A DNA stretch of 64,000 nt from Spirodela intermedia (Eukaryota; Streptophyta; Magnoliopsida; Alismatales; Araceae): NCBI GenBank assembly GCA_902729315.2, contig LR746264.1:2501-66500 (forward strand). The letters run 5' to 3'. Both the position numbers and the translations under genes were made by a program. Positions 10,671 to 20,605 of the stretch are shown here, in pieces; within the stretch, counting starts at the first letter, position 1; every line of letters starts with the position of its first letter. A model generated the notes under the pieces. That model searched no databases. It saw only the letters and a program-made list of their open reading frames with translations, and was not told where the DNA came from.

Positions 10671-10755
10671 CCTAAACCATGAACCCTAAACCCTAAACCC
10701 TAAACCCTAAACCCATAACCCTAAAGCCTGAACCCTGAACCCATAACCCTGAACG
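10671..10755 (+). repeat. Degenerate telomere-type repeats (CCCTAAA/CCCTGAA)
   Basis: C-rich telomere-type repeats with variants (CCATGAACCCTAAA, CCCATAACCC, CCTGAACCC). They abut the truncated RNase H end of LINE-B. Confidence 0.88.
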
Positions 10756-13717
10756 ATACCATGGTGTGTAATGGTGCTGATCCTCTCACGACAATGCATA
10801 CTGAGTCGCCAATGAGAGCAAGTACTTGCATGCAACATTTCAACTAACATGCTACAGTCGGATTCTAGGACGATACCATGAAGGTTGCATTCCTCACAGA
10901 GGAGCAAACCATCATGGATGGCCATAGCCTCCGCTACTGTGTTAGTCTGAATGTTGTAATAGTGGGAAAAGGCAAAGATAATACTCCTTGTATGGTCTCG
11001 TAAGATGCCTTCTCCCCCTACAGGTCCAAGGTTCTCACATGCTACCCCATCTACATTGAGCTTCAAGTGTCCTATCGACAGTGGTTTCTAATAGATGGTC
11101 CGCATAGTGATTTGTGTATAGGTCCGTAAGGCTAGAATTCCCTAAGTCTTGAGTGCCTCACAAATAGAGGCTAAGCGTGTTGCGACAGACGACATTAGAG
11201 GATGGGCATTCCGCAGCCATTGTGTGACGTGCCTCATAATCTCTAAGGCATGCATCAGCCGTCTTGCAAAACGAGAGAGATTTCGCCCCTTTCATATCTC
11301 CCATAACATGTACGCTATGGAAATACGTAAGTAGGGGCTACCCCTAGAGCTCTGCGGTGAATCAAAGACTCTCTTGAAGATCTCTAGGGGTGTGAGAGAT
11401 AGAAGCCCAGATGGTAATAAATCTAATGAGAGTCCGTGCCTCTCGAGGAATACACTAGTATTTCCATCAAGAAGTTGAGCCACCGTGAGACGAGGCTAGG
11501 ATGACATAAAGGAGGTAGAGGAGGCCAATAGAGTATCCGTATGCCAAGTGTCATACCAAGCACTGATAGTGCTTCGTCTCACTCACCATCGGATTAAAGG
11601 CCTCATCTGCAACCAATGTCTTTACCAATTTGCCCATCACTTTCCTCCTTTTATGTCGGTCAGTTGGCTAGCCCAATCGCCGTATTTGGCTAGCACAAAG
11701 GTCCATAGAGGTGATCTCGTCGTCCTCATCCGGCATAAGAGTTTCTTCTGAAGCATATCGAGGATATCCTCAAGGCGTCTAATTCCTAGGCCACCCTCGT
11801 CCATCGGTCGGCATGTTTTCTCCCAAGAAACTCAGTGTTGACGATGAGGCCCGTCGAGTTGACCATCCTATAAGAAAGAGGTATAAATCTGTCTCACAGA
11901 TCGTAAGACGGTGTCCGGTACCCCATGTACCGCAAGTAGGTGCAAGGACATACTCATGAGGACATGGCGTATCAATTGGATGCGACCGCTTGAGGATAGA
12001 AGCTAAAGCTTCCATCCGTCAAGTTTCTTCCTCAACTTGCACAAAAGGGAATCAAAGTAATGAACTCGAGTGCGTCTGAGGAAGATGGGGCATCTAAGGT
12101 AATGACCATGCGAGAACCCTGTTAGGTTCTGTATGCGTTGTATGGTGCTAATGGTGGTAGAAGATGCAACCATAAAGCTACTCTTTGAGGCATTGACGAG
12201 TTGACCTGCGGCCCGCTCGTAGTTCGAGATAATAGTCATGAGTCCCCTGATAGATGCTTCACACCTATTAAGGAAAAGCATCGCATCATCAACAAATAAA
12301 GAATGCGATATGATTGGGCAACCCCTCTTCGAATGATATGGTTGGATAAGCCCACGTGTCACCGCTTGAGAGAGGGTTCGACTAAGGACTTCTTCAACCA
12401 ATATGAAGAGAGTGGGTGATAGGGGATCACCCTGTCGTAAGCCTCTCGTGGCTGTGAAGAAAGGTGTGGAAGTGTTGTTCACCAATAGGGAGAAATAGTT
12501 CTCCCTAATGCATGCATAGACTAGGTCAATGAACTCGTCGGTGAATCCGAAGCGTCGAAGCACTTCGGTAAGAAAATTCCACTCGATCCTATCAAAAGCC
12601 TTTTCCATGTCAAGTTTGATGATGACATTGGAACCACGGATGTCCTGGTCAAGGGATTGTACTAGTTCGTGAACTAGGATGATGTTATCATGAATGTGCC
12701 GTCCCTTAACAAATCCGCACTACTTTGGAGATATGAGCCTATCAAGAAAAACACTCAGTCGTGTTGTAATGATCTTGGATACAACTTTATAGCACACATT
12801 ATAAAGACTGATGTGCCGAAAATCTCTAAAAGAAGTTGGGTTGACCACCTTTGGTATGAGTGTAATAAAGGTGGCTTTCCAATTTCGTTGGAAGACTTTG
12901 CGGCGGAAGAATTCTTTGATGGCATGAACTAAATCGGTTCCGATGATGTCCCAACATGTTGAATAGAAATCTGCTAGAAAATCATCAGGCCCAGGTGCTC
13001 GGTTTCTACTCATTGAGAAAATCATTTCTTTGATCTCCTCCCTAGTAGGTATGGTCATAATGGATGAGATCTCCTGGTGGGTAACTAAGGATGGAATCGA
13101 TGAGAGTATATCCTCAGAGATCTCAATTGGCTGAGAAGCAAGAAGGTTACAAAAGTATGCAATTCCTACCTCCTGCATACGAGATGTTCCTGATCATACA
13201 TCTCTAGAAGAGATGTATAATCAGATCGAGATCGGTGTGCAATCGAGGCATGAAAGAAACGTGTGTTCCTATCACTCTTGCGTAGTCACTAGATGCGTGA
13301 TTTTTGGAGATAATATATCTCCTGTCGTCGCGCAGCCTCCTCTAGTTGCTCACTCACTCAAACTCGTCTCGCCCAAGTGTCGTCAATCCATCGAGCCTGC
13401 AGTTGTCTCTCGACCCCAGCTAGCTCCTTCTTCAACTCTTCTACTTGGGTGTGGATATTCCCGTATACATACCGGTTCCACCATTTAAGGTGAAGTTTGA
13501 GATTCCTCAGTTTGTAACTGAGGTTCTCCATAGGAGAGTCTGAGATATCTCTATGCCAATGACTCCGCACGAAGCTTTGGAAGTCTTCGTGCCGAGTCCA
13601 CATATTCTGAAACCTAAAAGGAGGTCTAGGGGTACTAGCTCTCGAGTCAGGGAGAATAAGGATCGGCGTGTGATCTGATCTATAGTAAGGTAGGAGTGTG
13701 ACTAATATGGGACATTA
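10756..13717 (-). mobile_element. LINE-B: ORF2 fragment truncated at both ends
   Basis: Minus-strand ORF2 from mid-endonuclease (13717) to mid-RNase H (10756). Recognisable pieces: endonuclease/linker 13603-13358, RT fingers 13178-12720 (A-P-G-P-D-D and F-R-H-I-S motifs), RT palm 12608-12003 (M-E-K-A-F-D, G-L-R-Q-G-D-P and F-V-D-D), and RNase H 11066-10770 (N-V-D-G-V, A-E-A-M, E-S-D). Several stops and small indels break the frame, but the RT catalytic Asp pair is retained. It lacks the 5' half and the 3' UTR/poly(A), and telomere-type repeats lie at both truncation points. It shares two in-frame stops with LINE-A. Confidence 0.92.
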
Positions 13718-13749
13718 GGTGAAGGGTTTTGGGTTTTAGGGTTTAAGGT
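13718..13749 (-). repeat. Degenerate telomere-type repeats
   Basis: G-rich telomere-like units (AAGGGTTTTGGGTTTTAGGG followed by TTTAAGG) between the broken 5' end of LINE-B and the poly(A) of the next 5S-derived fragment. Confidence 0.75.
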
Positions 13750-13818
13750 TTTTTTTTTTTTTTTTTTGAGATAACTGTCTTGGGCCGAACTTCTCGAGAG
13801 GTCACCCATCCCGGTATT
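13750..13818 (-). mobile_element. 5S-VNTR-5S retroposon, 3'-end fragment (copy 4)
   Basis: A T-run (poly(A) on the minus strand) followed by the complement of the family's last ~50 nt (GGGATGGGTGACCTC, TTCGGCCCAAGACAG). The homology stops near 13818, consistent with strong 5' truncation during reverse transcription. Confidence 0.72.
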
Positions 13819-14589
13819 AGTTTTTTTGAGATAATTCCTATATCTTGGATGCAATCCTTTGTTATTAGTTTTGCATCCCCTCACAACATTGTTTTCTTTT
13901 TTCAATTACTAAAAATGAATATGATGCTCTAATTAGAAAAAAATAAGAGGGATTGACACCAACGTGTAAATCCTTTTCAAAGGGTTGATTGAGCTTTCCA
14001 TCTATGGTTGAACTAGATTTTTATGTTTTATAGGTTGTCTAATGTTACTCAACTGATCTCTAAAAAAAAGCAACAAGTTGATTTTGATTTCTCAATTAAA
14101 ATCTAGTTCTATTTTGATCATTTACATTTTCAAATGTGATACTATAAATGTCAGTTAACAAATTTTTCAAGTATCATTTTTATTATTTGTACATGAAGCA
14201 CCAATTCCGGACAATATGTTCATATTTACAATTGAAGCCATACTGCTCAAGGTAAAATTTCATTGAATCTCACACACAACAATGCCATGCAAGTGGACTA
14301 TGTCATGAGCACTATTATTCATGCATACTAGTTGTCATGCCACACGTCATTCCAAGGAGTTTTAGGTTCTCCATATCGAAGCAGATAGGTGCCCATACCG
14401 TGCCATCAGTGGGGTTGTGCCATATATTGTGCAAACGTTTTGAGGTTCTCTGGAGCTGTGGAAGGCTGGGCAATGCATATAGAGGGGGATCATGGTGGGT
14501 CTATGTTGAGGCCCTTACATTAGGAACTAGGCCAAGGAGAGTGCAGTCCCAAAGGCGCTGGCTCAATCTAGTGCTACAGTCGGGCAGCT
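13819..14589. other. AT-rich intergenic DNA with dispersed repeat R1, copy 1
   Basis: No supported gene. About 14020-14520 aligns in the same orientation to 16830-17410, with shared landmarks such as TAGTTCTATTTTGATCATT, GAAGCACCAATTCC and GAAGGCTGGGC. I do not recognise the repeat class. Confidence 0.6.
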
Positions 14590-15170
14590 AGAGCGGAATG
14601 CAAGGTGATGGGATGCAGGGACCCGACATCATCGAGGACAACAATACAGCAGATCCTATAGGGCAAGTGACCAGCGTTGCGGAAGGCTCCGGCGGCGAAC
14701 GTACTCAAACGGCAAGATCTGACATCTAGGGGTCCTGTCTTGTATTGATTCCCATCAAGGAAGGAGTGACCTCAGGAGAGGGAGAGAATCGTTGTAAGAA
14801 ACTCCCTTAGGAGCTGGAGATTCACCATCTCATTTCGGCGACCCCAAGACTGTCGGTCTTGGTTTTGTATTGTCATCGTTCTAATCTACCTTTCCCTTCT
14901 CTTTCCCCTGATTTTTCCCCTTGCTCCCTCTTCCTAGTCCACAAGATCTCCCTTGGCGGCAGGCATCAGTCAGCCGGTTGTGGAGATTTGGTCTTCGCTC
15001 ATGTGAATAGGAGCCCATCAATTGGTATTAGAGCCTCGGTGGGCCCAAATTGATGGATCCTAAGCTGGAGTCTCTGTAGAAGGAGCTGGAGGAGTCGATC
15101 TCTGGGCCGTTGAGCTCTTCGTTTTTCTGGGCAGCATGAGTCGATCTCCTTATTCGATTTTTCAGAGCTT
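14590..15170 (+). mobile_element. LTR-retrotransposon 5' remnant: LTR end, PBS and start of gag
   Basis: A putative LTR ends in CCCATCA at 15020. Two bases later comes TGGTATTAGAGC (15023-15034), a one-mismatch version of the initiator-tRNA-Met primer-binding site common in plant LTR elements. An ATG at 15053 opens a gag-like reading (M-D-P-K-L-E-S-L) broken after eight codons by TAG and then resuming. After about 15170 the element homology is lost. The 5' LTR boundary near 14590 is a guess. Confidence 0.5.
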
Positions 15171-15189
15171 GTGAGAGAGGAGAGCATTC

Positions 15190-15650
15190 ACCGGGTGGTC
15201 ATCAAAAGTGCTTTTTCTTCTGGTGAGAATTTCATGTCTGTTTTTCCGCATTCGTTCTCCCTTTCCGTCGTGATTTTTCTTCTGTTTATTCTTCCGTCGT
15301 CCGATGATTTCTGTCTGGATTTCTCGTCCAATTTCCGTCGCGATCTTCCGTCTGTAATTCATAATTCGTCCATTGTTTACCCTAGTAATTCTCTTCCGAT
15401 TATACCGCATTTTCCTCGTACTTCCGTCGCGAGTTTTCTTCCGGTTATTCCCTGTTCTTCTGTTGTTTTCTGTCGAGAAATTTCTTCCGTTTCTTCCTCA
15501 TTTTCTCCTTGGGTCTTTGTCACGGTCTTCCGTTCAATTTTCATCTTCGTTCGCGATCCCTCGTCGAGATTTTCAATCCATTTTTCTCTTAATTCTTCCG
15601 TGATTTTCTGCGTCGTTCATTCATCACAGGAGGGAGAAGAGAGTCTTTAT
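15190..15650 (+). repeat. Pyrimidine-rich tract with recurrent TTCCGTC motif
   Basis: A strand-biased C/T-rich stretch in which TTCCGTC (often TTCCGTCG) recurs at irregular 20-60 bp spacing, with ATTTTTCTT-like fillers. Open frames across it are by-products of the composition. It may be the decayed interior of the adjacent LTR element. Confidence 0.45.
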
Positions 15651-17640
15651 ATTTAAAAATAATCGAGAGAATAGTTACTGCGTCATAAAATAATAATTCA
15701 GAATATAAACATTTCGGATCCTTAATATTAAGCCCACTAATTGGATGCATTGCTCCCTTTAAATTACCACCAATAAGAAGACAAATATCCCTTCAATTAT
15801 GACCAACAGTGAAATCATTTTGAACTTAATTTAGGCCCAATCATTAAAGCAGTTTCAACTTCATCTAATGTGAAATAAATTAAGAAAAAATATAGAGATA
15901 ATATAGATTATTATTCAATATAAAATATTCCGCTATAGATTCCCAAGTTTTAAGACCACGTTAAACTTATTCTTGGAATATTCCCAGATAAATTATTCAA
16001 TCAAACACAACCAAATGACTAGCCTATTAAGTTATGACTATTATTAAAATTCGTATGCCATCTAATTCATCACTACCAAGTAAATAAGATGAGAACTATG
16101 CGATGAATCTGGATACATTTAGTGATTTGAAAATTTTAGAAAATAAAAATGATCAAAAGAGAAGAACTAGGGCACGAATTATTCTTGGATTTCCAATAAT
16201 ATAGGTTCAAATAAAAGAACTTGTTTCCTTATCCGGAATAAAGGTTAGAATATACTGCCATTGGATGATGTTATGCTCAACTTATATCGAGGAAATCTCA
16301 AATTCAAGATTTTAAACTACCAAATTTGTGTGATGATACTGGTATAATAAACTTGGCAAAGCTCTCAGAATTCATTCAAATAGAGAACATATATACATAA
16401 AGTTGTTGGCTCTTTATTAGGTGAAGACCCAAGCATTGTTAGTTTTTGTTATATTTTAGCACCCAATGATGTAATATTTAGCTTGAACTAGGAAAATAAA
16501 GGAGGACATGGAAGGCATCTCTCTCTCTCTATCTCTCTCTCTCTCACTCACTCACTATTTCTCCTATTTTCTCAAAATCTAATAACGGCTGAATCCATTT
16601 CCAAATGCAGTGTTTTGAGACATGCAATTCTATTTTGAGATCAAGTCAATAAATGAAATTGAGATTGTATATACATTCTCTAATCTAATAAAAATCATAA
16701 CAAATGACAATCTTCGAAGTCTTTTGGAAGGCTTTTTGCAAAGGTGTTGGGCCGATTTTTAGATCTTTGCTTATAAATGATGCTAGCATGCATGTAAAAT
16801 ATTTTTAATCAACTGAAATATGAACATGAATATGGACCACTTACATGTTTTACAGTTTGTTTGATGTTCCTCATCTGATTTCTAAAATAAGCGCAAAATT
16901 GATTCTAATTTTTCAATAAAAATATAGTTCTATTTTGATCATTCACAATTTCTCAAATGTGATTTCTTAAATGTTAGTTAATGATTTTTTTAAACTAATT
17001 GCTTGTATTATTTATACACGAAGCACCAATTCCTGACCAGATGTCCTTTTTTACAACGGAAGCCATGCTGCTGGGGTAAATTCCGTTGGATCTCATACAC
17101 AACAATGCCATGCAAGTTGACTATGCCTTGGGTAACATTATTCTTCCATGTGTAGAGAGGCCTAGAGGCGTTATGCACATCGTGCATACATATTGCCATG
17201 CCACAAGCCATTCCAAGTAGTTTGAGGTTCTCGCGTATTGCAGGCACAGAAAGGCGCTATTCAAGCTGCACATATCGACGCCGGTTGGTGCCCATACCGT
17301 GCCATCAATGGGCTTGTGCCATATGTTGTGCCAACTTTCTGAGATTCTCTGGCTCTGTGGAAGGCTGGGCCATCCATATAGAGGGGTGCAATGGCGGGTC
17401 TGTGAGTGGGAAATTGAGTGTATAACCCCCGTGGGTGACGACAAGGGTTATTGGATGTTAAGTTAGCCCTGTGTCACACAGAAATAGACCGTCGTCCACC
17501 TTTATTGGCGTGGACCTTTCCTGCCGCCCTTGGGTCATCCGAGATGGCCTACTGAGACCATGAGAAACGCTAGGGAGAGACAAAGAGAGCTAAGCTTAGA
17601 TGTTGGCGCAAAGAAGAAGACGGAGACGCCTAATCCTCTG
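15651..17640. other. AT-rich intergenic DNA with R1 copy 2 and a CT microsatellite
   Basis: No gene recognised. A CT/CTCA microsatellite lies at 16519-16553. About 16830-17410 is the second copy of the dispersed repeat seen at 14020-14520; the minus-strand ORFs over it do not match any family I know. Confidence 0.6.
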
Positions 17641-17800
17641 GGTTAGAAGGGAAAGCTTCTCGCACGGCGCTGCCTGTTTCTCCGGGTTAGAGATGAGAAC
17701 TTTCTCGCAATGCGCTGCCTGTTTCTCTCGAACACAGGTGAGAGCTTCTTGGACGGTACGCCTTTTCCTTTGTGCTGATGGTGAGAGTTTCTTGACATCT
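17641..17800 (+). repeat. Small minisatellite, ~50-bp units
   Basis: Three to four imperfect units of about 47-55 bp, each with GAGA(G/A)CTT(T)CT(C/T)G followed by GCGCTGCCTGTTTCTC or a decayed form. Units begin near 17647, 17692, 17738 and 17779. Open frames on both strands are explained by the periodicity. Confidence 0.55.
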
Positions 17801-18077
17801 TGTGAAGATCCCATTCTCGCCGTCCCCCGTGGACGTAACCACGTAAATACTTTGGTCCGTGCCTTGGTCTGGGTTTATCCTTCCCGCCCTCAATTTTTCT
17901 TATCATGCGGATGCACATGGGCGCCGCTGTGTTTCTGTAACCGGTCATTGACCTCAACAGCCGGGCCCATTGACAGGTGAAATGGAATGTTATTCAAAAA
18001 CGGGTACAGGGGCGGAGAGGACAGAGGGCAGGAAGTCGTACGAGACAAAAACAAAGAAATTGCTCGCCATTATTCCG

Positions 18078-20181
18078 TTAACAAACAGCAATATTCGAGG
18101 TTTTTACTAGGGATATATAGCCGTTGGTGATCATCCACTTGAGGCTCCAGTGGTTGTCCACGTTCTTGTAGGTCCAGTAGGCCCACCCGAAGGAGGCCCT
18201 ACCGAAGACATTCAGCTGCGCTTCCCCAAACCTCCGGTACTCTTCCTCCGACGCGTTTACCACTTTCCACTCGGCGACCCACTCCCCTGCAGCCGTGACG
18301 GCGGCGGAGAATGGTGACAAATGTAAAAGAGACTATTCCAACGGACAAGGCGACTCGGCTGTAGGGACTCTTACCGACGAAGGAGAGGGGGCCGCCATTG
18401 GAGTTGGTAATGGAGGCGAGCTCGTTGGCCCTCTGGTTGTTCACATAGTCGATATTCTGCTGCGCCGTCCATCCATCAAACTTGCTCAAGTAAAGGTTGT
18501 AATAGTGAATGTCTAGGACGGTGCGGTCGAGGCCGCTGGCGAACGAAATGAACCCCCCCGCGTCACCGTGCAACCGGGTGGAGAAGATTACGTAGGCGGT
18601 ACTTGTGTGCCTGCGCACGGCGTCATAGCCGGCTTGGTAATAGCTCTTTAAGGTATCAAAGTCGACCATTTCTGCCTTCGGTTGGTTGATGAGCTCCACT
18701 GCGATCAAGTTGGGTCTTGCAGCATACCTGCCAGCGGATCTTTTGCGATTAGAATAATTTCTCCGATCATACGAGTTTCGACGTTATTATCAATTGTAGC
18801 AATTATTAGACCTCCGGGTGAGGAACTCGATGACAGCCACCGTCTTTTCTACGTTGCCGCTACCGGCGACTCCCCACTCGACGCTCCCGTCTCTACCGCC
18901 GCCGTGCTCATCACCATTCTGGGAACCGGGGGCGGCGTGGAGGTCGATGATCACCTTCAGGCCGTACTTCCTGGACACAGGGAAACCACGTCGACATCGT
19001 CCATGAATGAAGGGAAATTTCCTGGATCCCATTCGGCAGGGACCCCTTCTGTATCAGAGCTTTAATTTCGCTTACTCTGCCCACGTGAACGCGTTGTCCA
19101 GAGCCGCCAGGGACCCGCCTACATATGGTGCCGGTGGAGTAGGGTCGCTGGCGATCCACCACCCCACCGGAATCCTAACGGCGTTAAGTCCATTGTCGTT
19201 CATAAACATAAAGTCCTCCTCAACAATGAACGTCCGCCAGTGTTTCTGCGATGGAAACATCAAAACAGCCATCGTTTGTGTAGCTCTTCAGTAATAAGGA
19301 AGAGAGGGGAGGAGAGTCTCCTTCTTCCTTACCCTCATGACCGCGGGGGCTTTGATGGGCCCGTAGCCGTTGGTTAACTGGTACTCCCCTCGCATAGTCC
19401 CAATCGTCTTCATTAAGAACACCGACGGGTCGTCATTTCCCCAGCTGCCGTTGCCGTCGCTGTCCGCGGTCACCGAGTTCTCTGATTTGGCCTGCAAGAA
19501 GAGGCCATTGGGTGCTCTGATGCGGATTCGATTGGAGTCCCCCGTACTCCTTACGATCTCAAAGGTCTCCGAGAGGCCCGGCATTGTTGCCACAGCCACC
19601 GCGCTGCTGCTGGCGTTCACGCCGACAAATTGCTTCAAGAACACCCGGAACTGGAAGTGGGTCGAGTCGACCCTCCATAACTGTGATTTCATGCGGAATC
19701 ATCAAGTTAGCGACTTTTGTTCTGCACCATCTTTCATTCTAATAGATATTCGGAATGCGGAGTGCCATTCTAACAGATGCTGATTTAAAGTAAATCACCT
19801 ACTATGAAGGTCTTCGAACTAGAGGCGCTATCCCGATTAGCCAGGATGACTTCCCCGCCACCGTTCTTGACGCTGAGGTACTTTCCAACAGAGGCGGACT
19901 TCAGCTGGACTTGGGTTCCATCCTGCCGCCCATTTCAATCCGATCTCAGGATAGGCCAGCAATAGAGCACCGGATGGAATTGGAAGAATAATAAGACTCA
20001 CCAGGAGATCATTGTTAGTGATGTTATTGAAGAGGGACGGCTTTATCCATCCCTCGGTAAGGAGCCACCCACCCAAATTTACCGCCTTTATCCTGGGGAG
20101 CGGCGGCACTGTTGCGGTGGAGATGGGGTTGAGCGGGGAGATGAAGAAGAAAAAGAAGACGATAGCTCTCATAGATCCCAT
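18078..20181 (-). CDS. Plant GH5 exo-beta-glucanase-like protein with fascin-like domain; acid/base Glu replaced by Gln
   Basis: Seven exons with GT-AG borders and conserved phases: 20181-20002, 19922-19803, 19680-19333, 19245-19076, 18970-18812, 18727-18375 and 18286-18078, giving 512 codons, normal for plant GH5 glucan glucosidases with a fascin domain. A signal peptide (M-G-S-M-R then a Phe-rich core) is followed by V-N-L-G-G-W-L. A fascin-like beta-trefoil covers about residues 60-200 (G-T-Q-V-Q-L, F-Q-F-R). The GH5 barrel follows: R-I-P-V-G-W-W (~240-246), H-A-A-P-G-S-Q-N-G, D-I-H-Y-Y and the nucleophile motif V-G-E-W (Glu445). The catalytic acid/base motif N-E-P reads N-Q-P (Gln341, codon CAA). 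Family members act in the apoplast on beta-1,3-type glucans; with this change hydrolysis may be lost or altered. A TATA motif lies ~50 bp upstream of the start. Confidence 0.9.
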
Positions 20182-20229
20182 GACGGGGAGTACTTCAGAA
20201 TGGCTTACTAACTTGGCTAAGGTGGTGGC

Positions 20230-20236
20230 TTTATAG
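20230..20236 (-). promoter_or_regulatory. Probable TATA box of the GH5 gene
   Basis: CTATAAAGC on the minus strand about 50 bp upstream of the GH5 start codon at 20181. That position suits a core promoter with a short 5' leader. No other promoter element was identified. Confidence 0.5.
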
Positions 20237-20490
20237 GGGCCACAAGCCGGCCCATTAATGCGCCGACACGAGTCAAAATTAATAGCTAATTTAATAGCCG
20301 TATCTTGGGAAAATCAAAGCCAGCTCGGTAAAGTCGGACGTTCGACGGGTTAAACGTATTGTTGGGGACACCGTGCATACGAGTCTTAAGTGGATTAGTC
20401 TTCCTCCTCCCCATCCAAAAGTGTGAGGACACCGTGCATACGGTTCTCTTTTAGGGTTTAATGACGTATTGTTGGGGACACCGTGCATTG
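20237..20490. other. Spacer upstream of the GH5 gene with a short repeated motif
   Basis: The phrase GGGGACACCGTGCAT recurs near 20364 and 20473, and a shorter form GACACCGTGCATACG near 20427. No gene is seen. Confidence 0.4.
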
Positions 20491-20545
20491 TTAGTGATGT
20501 AATCTCAGAATGAGGTGAAACTTATAGCATTAAATTTAAAAAAAA
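20491..20545 (+). mobile_element. LINE 3'-terminal fragment with poly(A)
   Basis: Matches only the last ~50 nt of the LINE family (TGTAATCTCAGAATGAGGTG, then AAACTTATAGCATTAAAT) followed by A-rich sequence. Extreme 5' truncation. Telomere-like repeats follow directly. Confidence 0.7.
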
Positions 20546-20605
20546 ATTAAAAAAAAAGAGAACCCTAAAAGCTTAAACCCTAAACCGTAAACCCGAAAAC
20601 CCACC
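20546..20605 (+). repeat. Degenerate telomere-type repeats
   Basis: AACCCTAAAAGCTTAAACCC, TAAACCGTAAACCC and GAAAACCC units between the poly(A) of the preceding LINE 3' fragment and the 5' leader of LINE-C. Confidence 0.6.

Noticed and set aside
17121-17444. Minus-strand ORF of 107 codons in repeat R1
   Set aside because: No recognisable domain; the homologous copy near 14.4 kb does not keep the frame.
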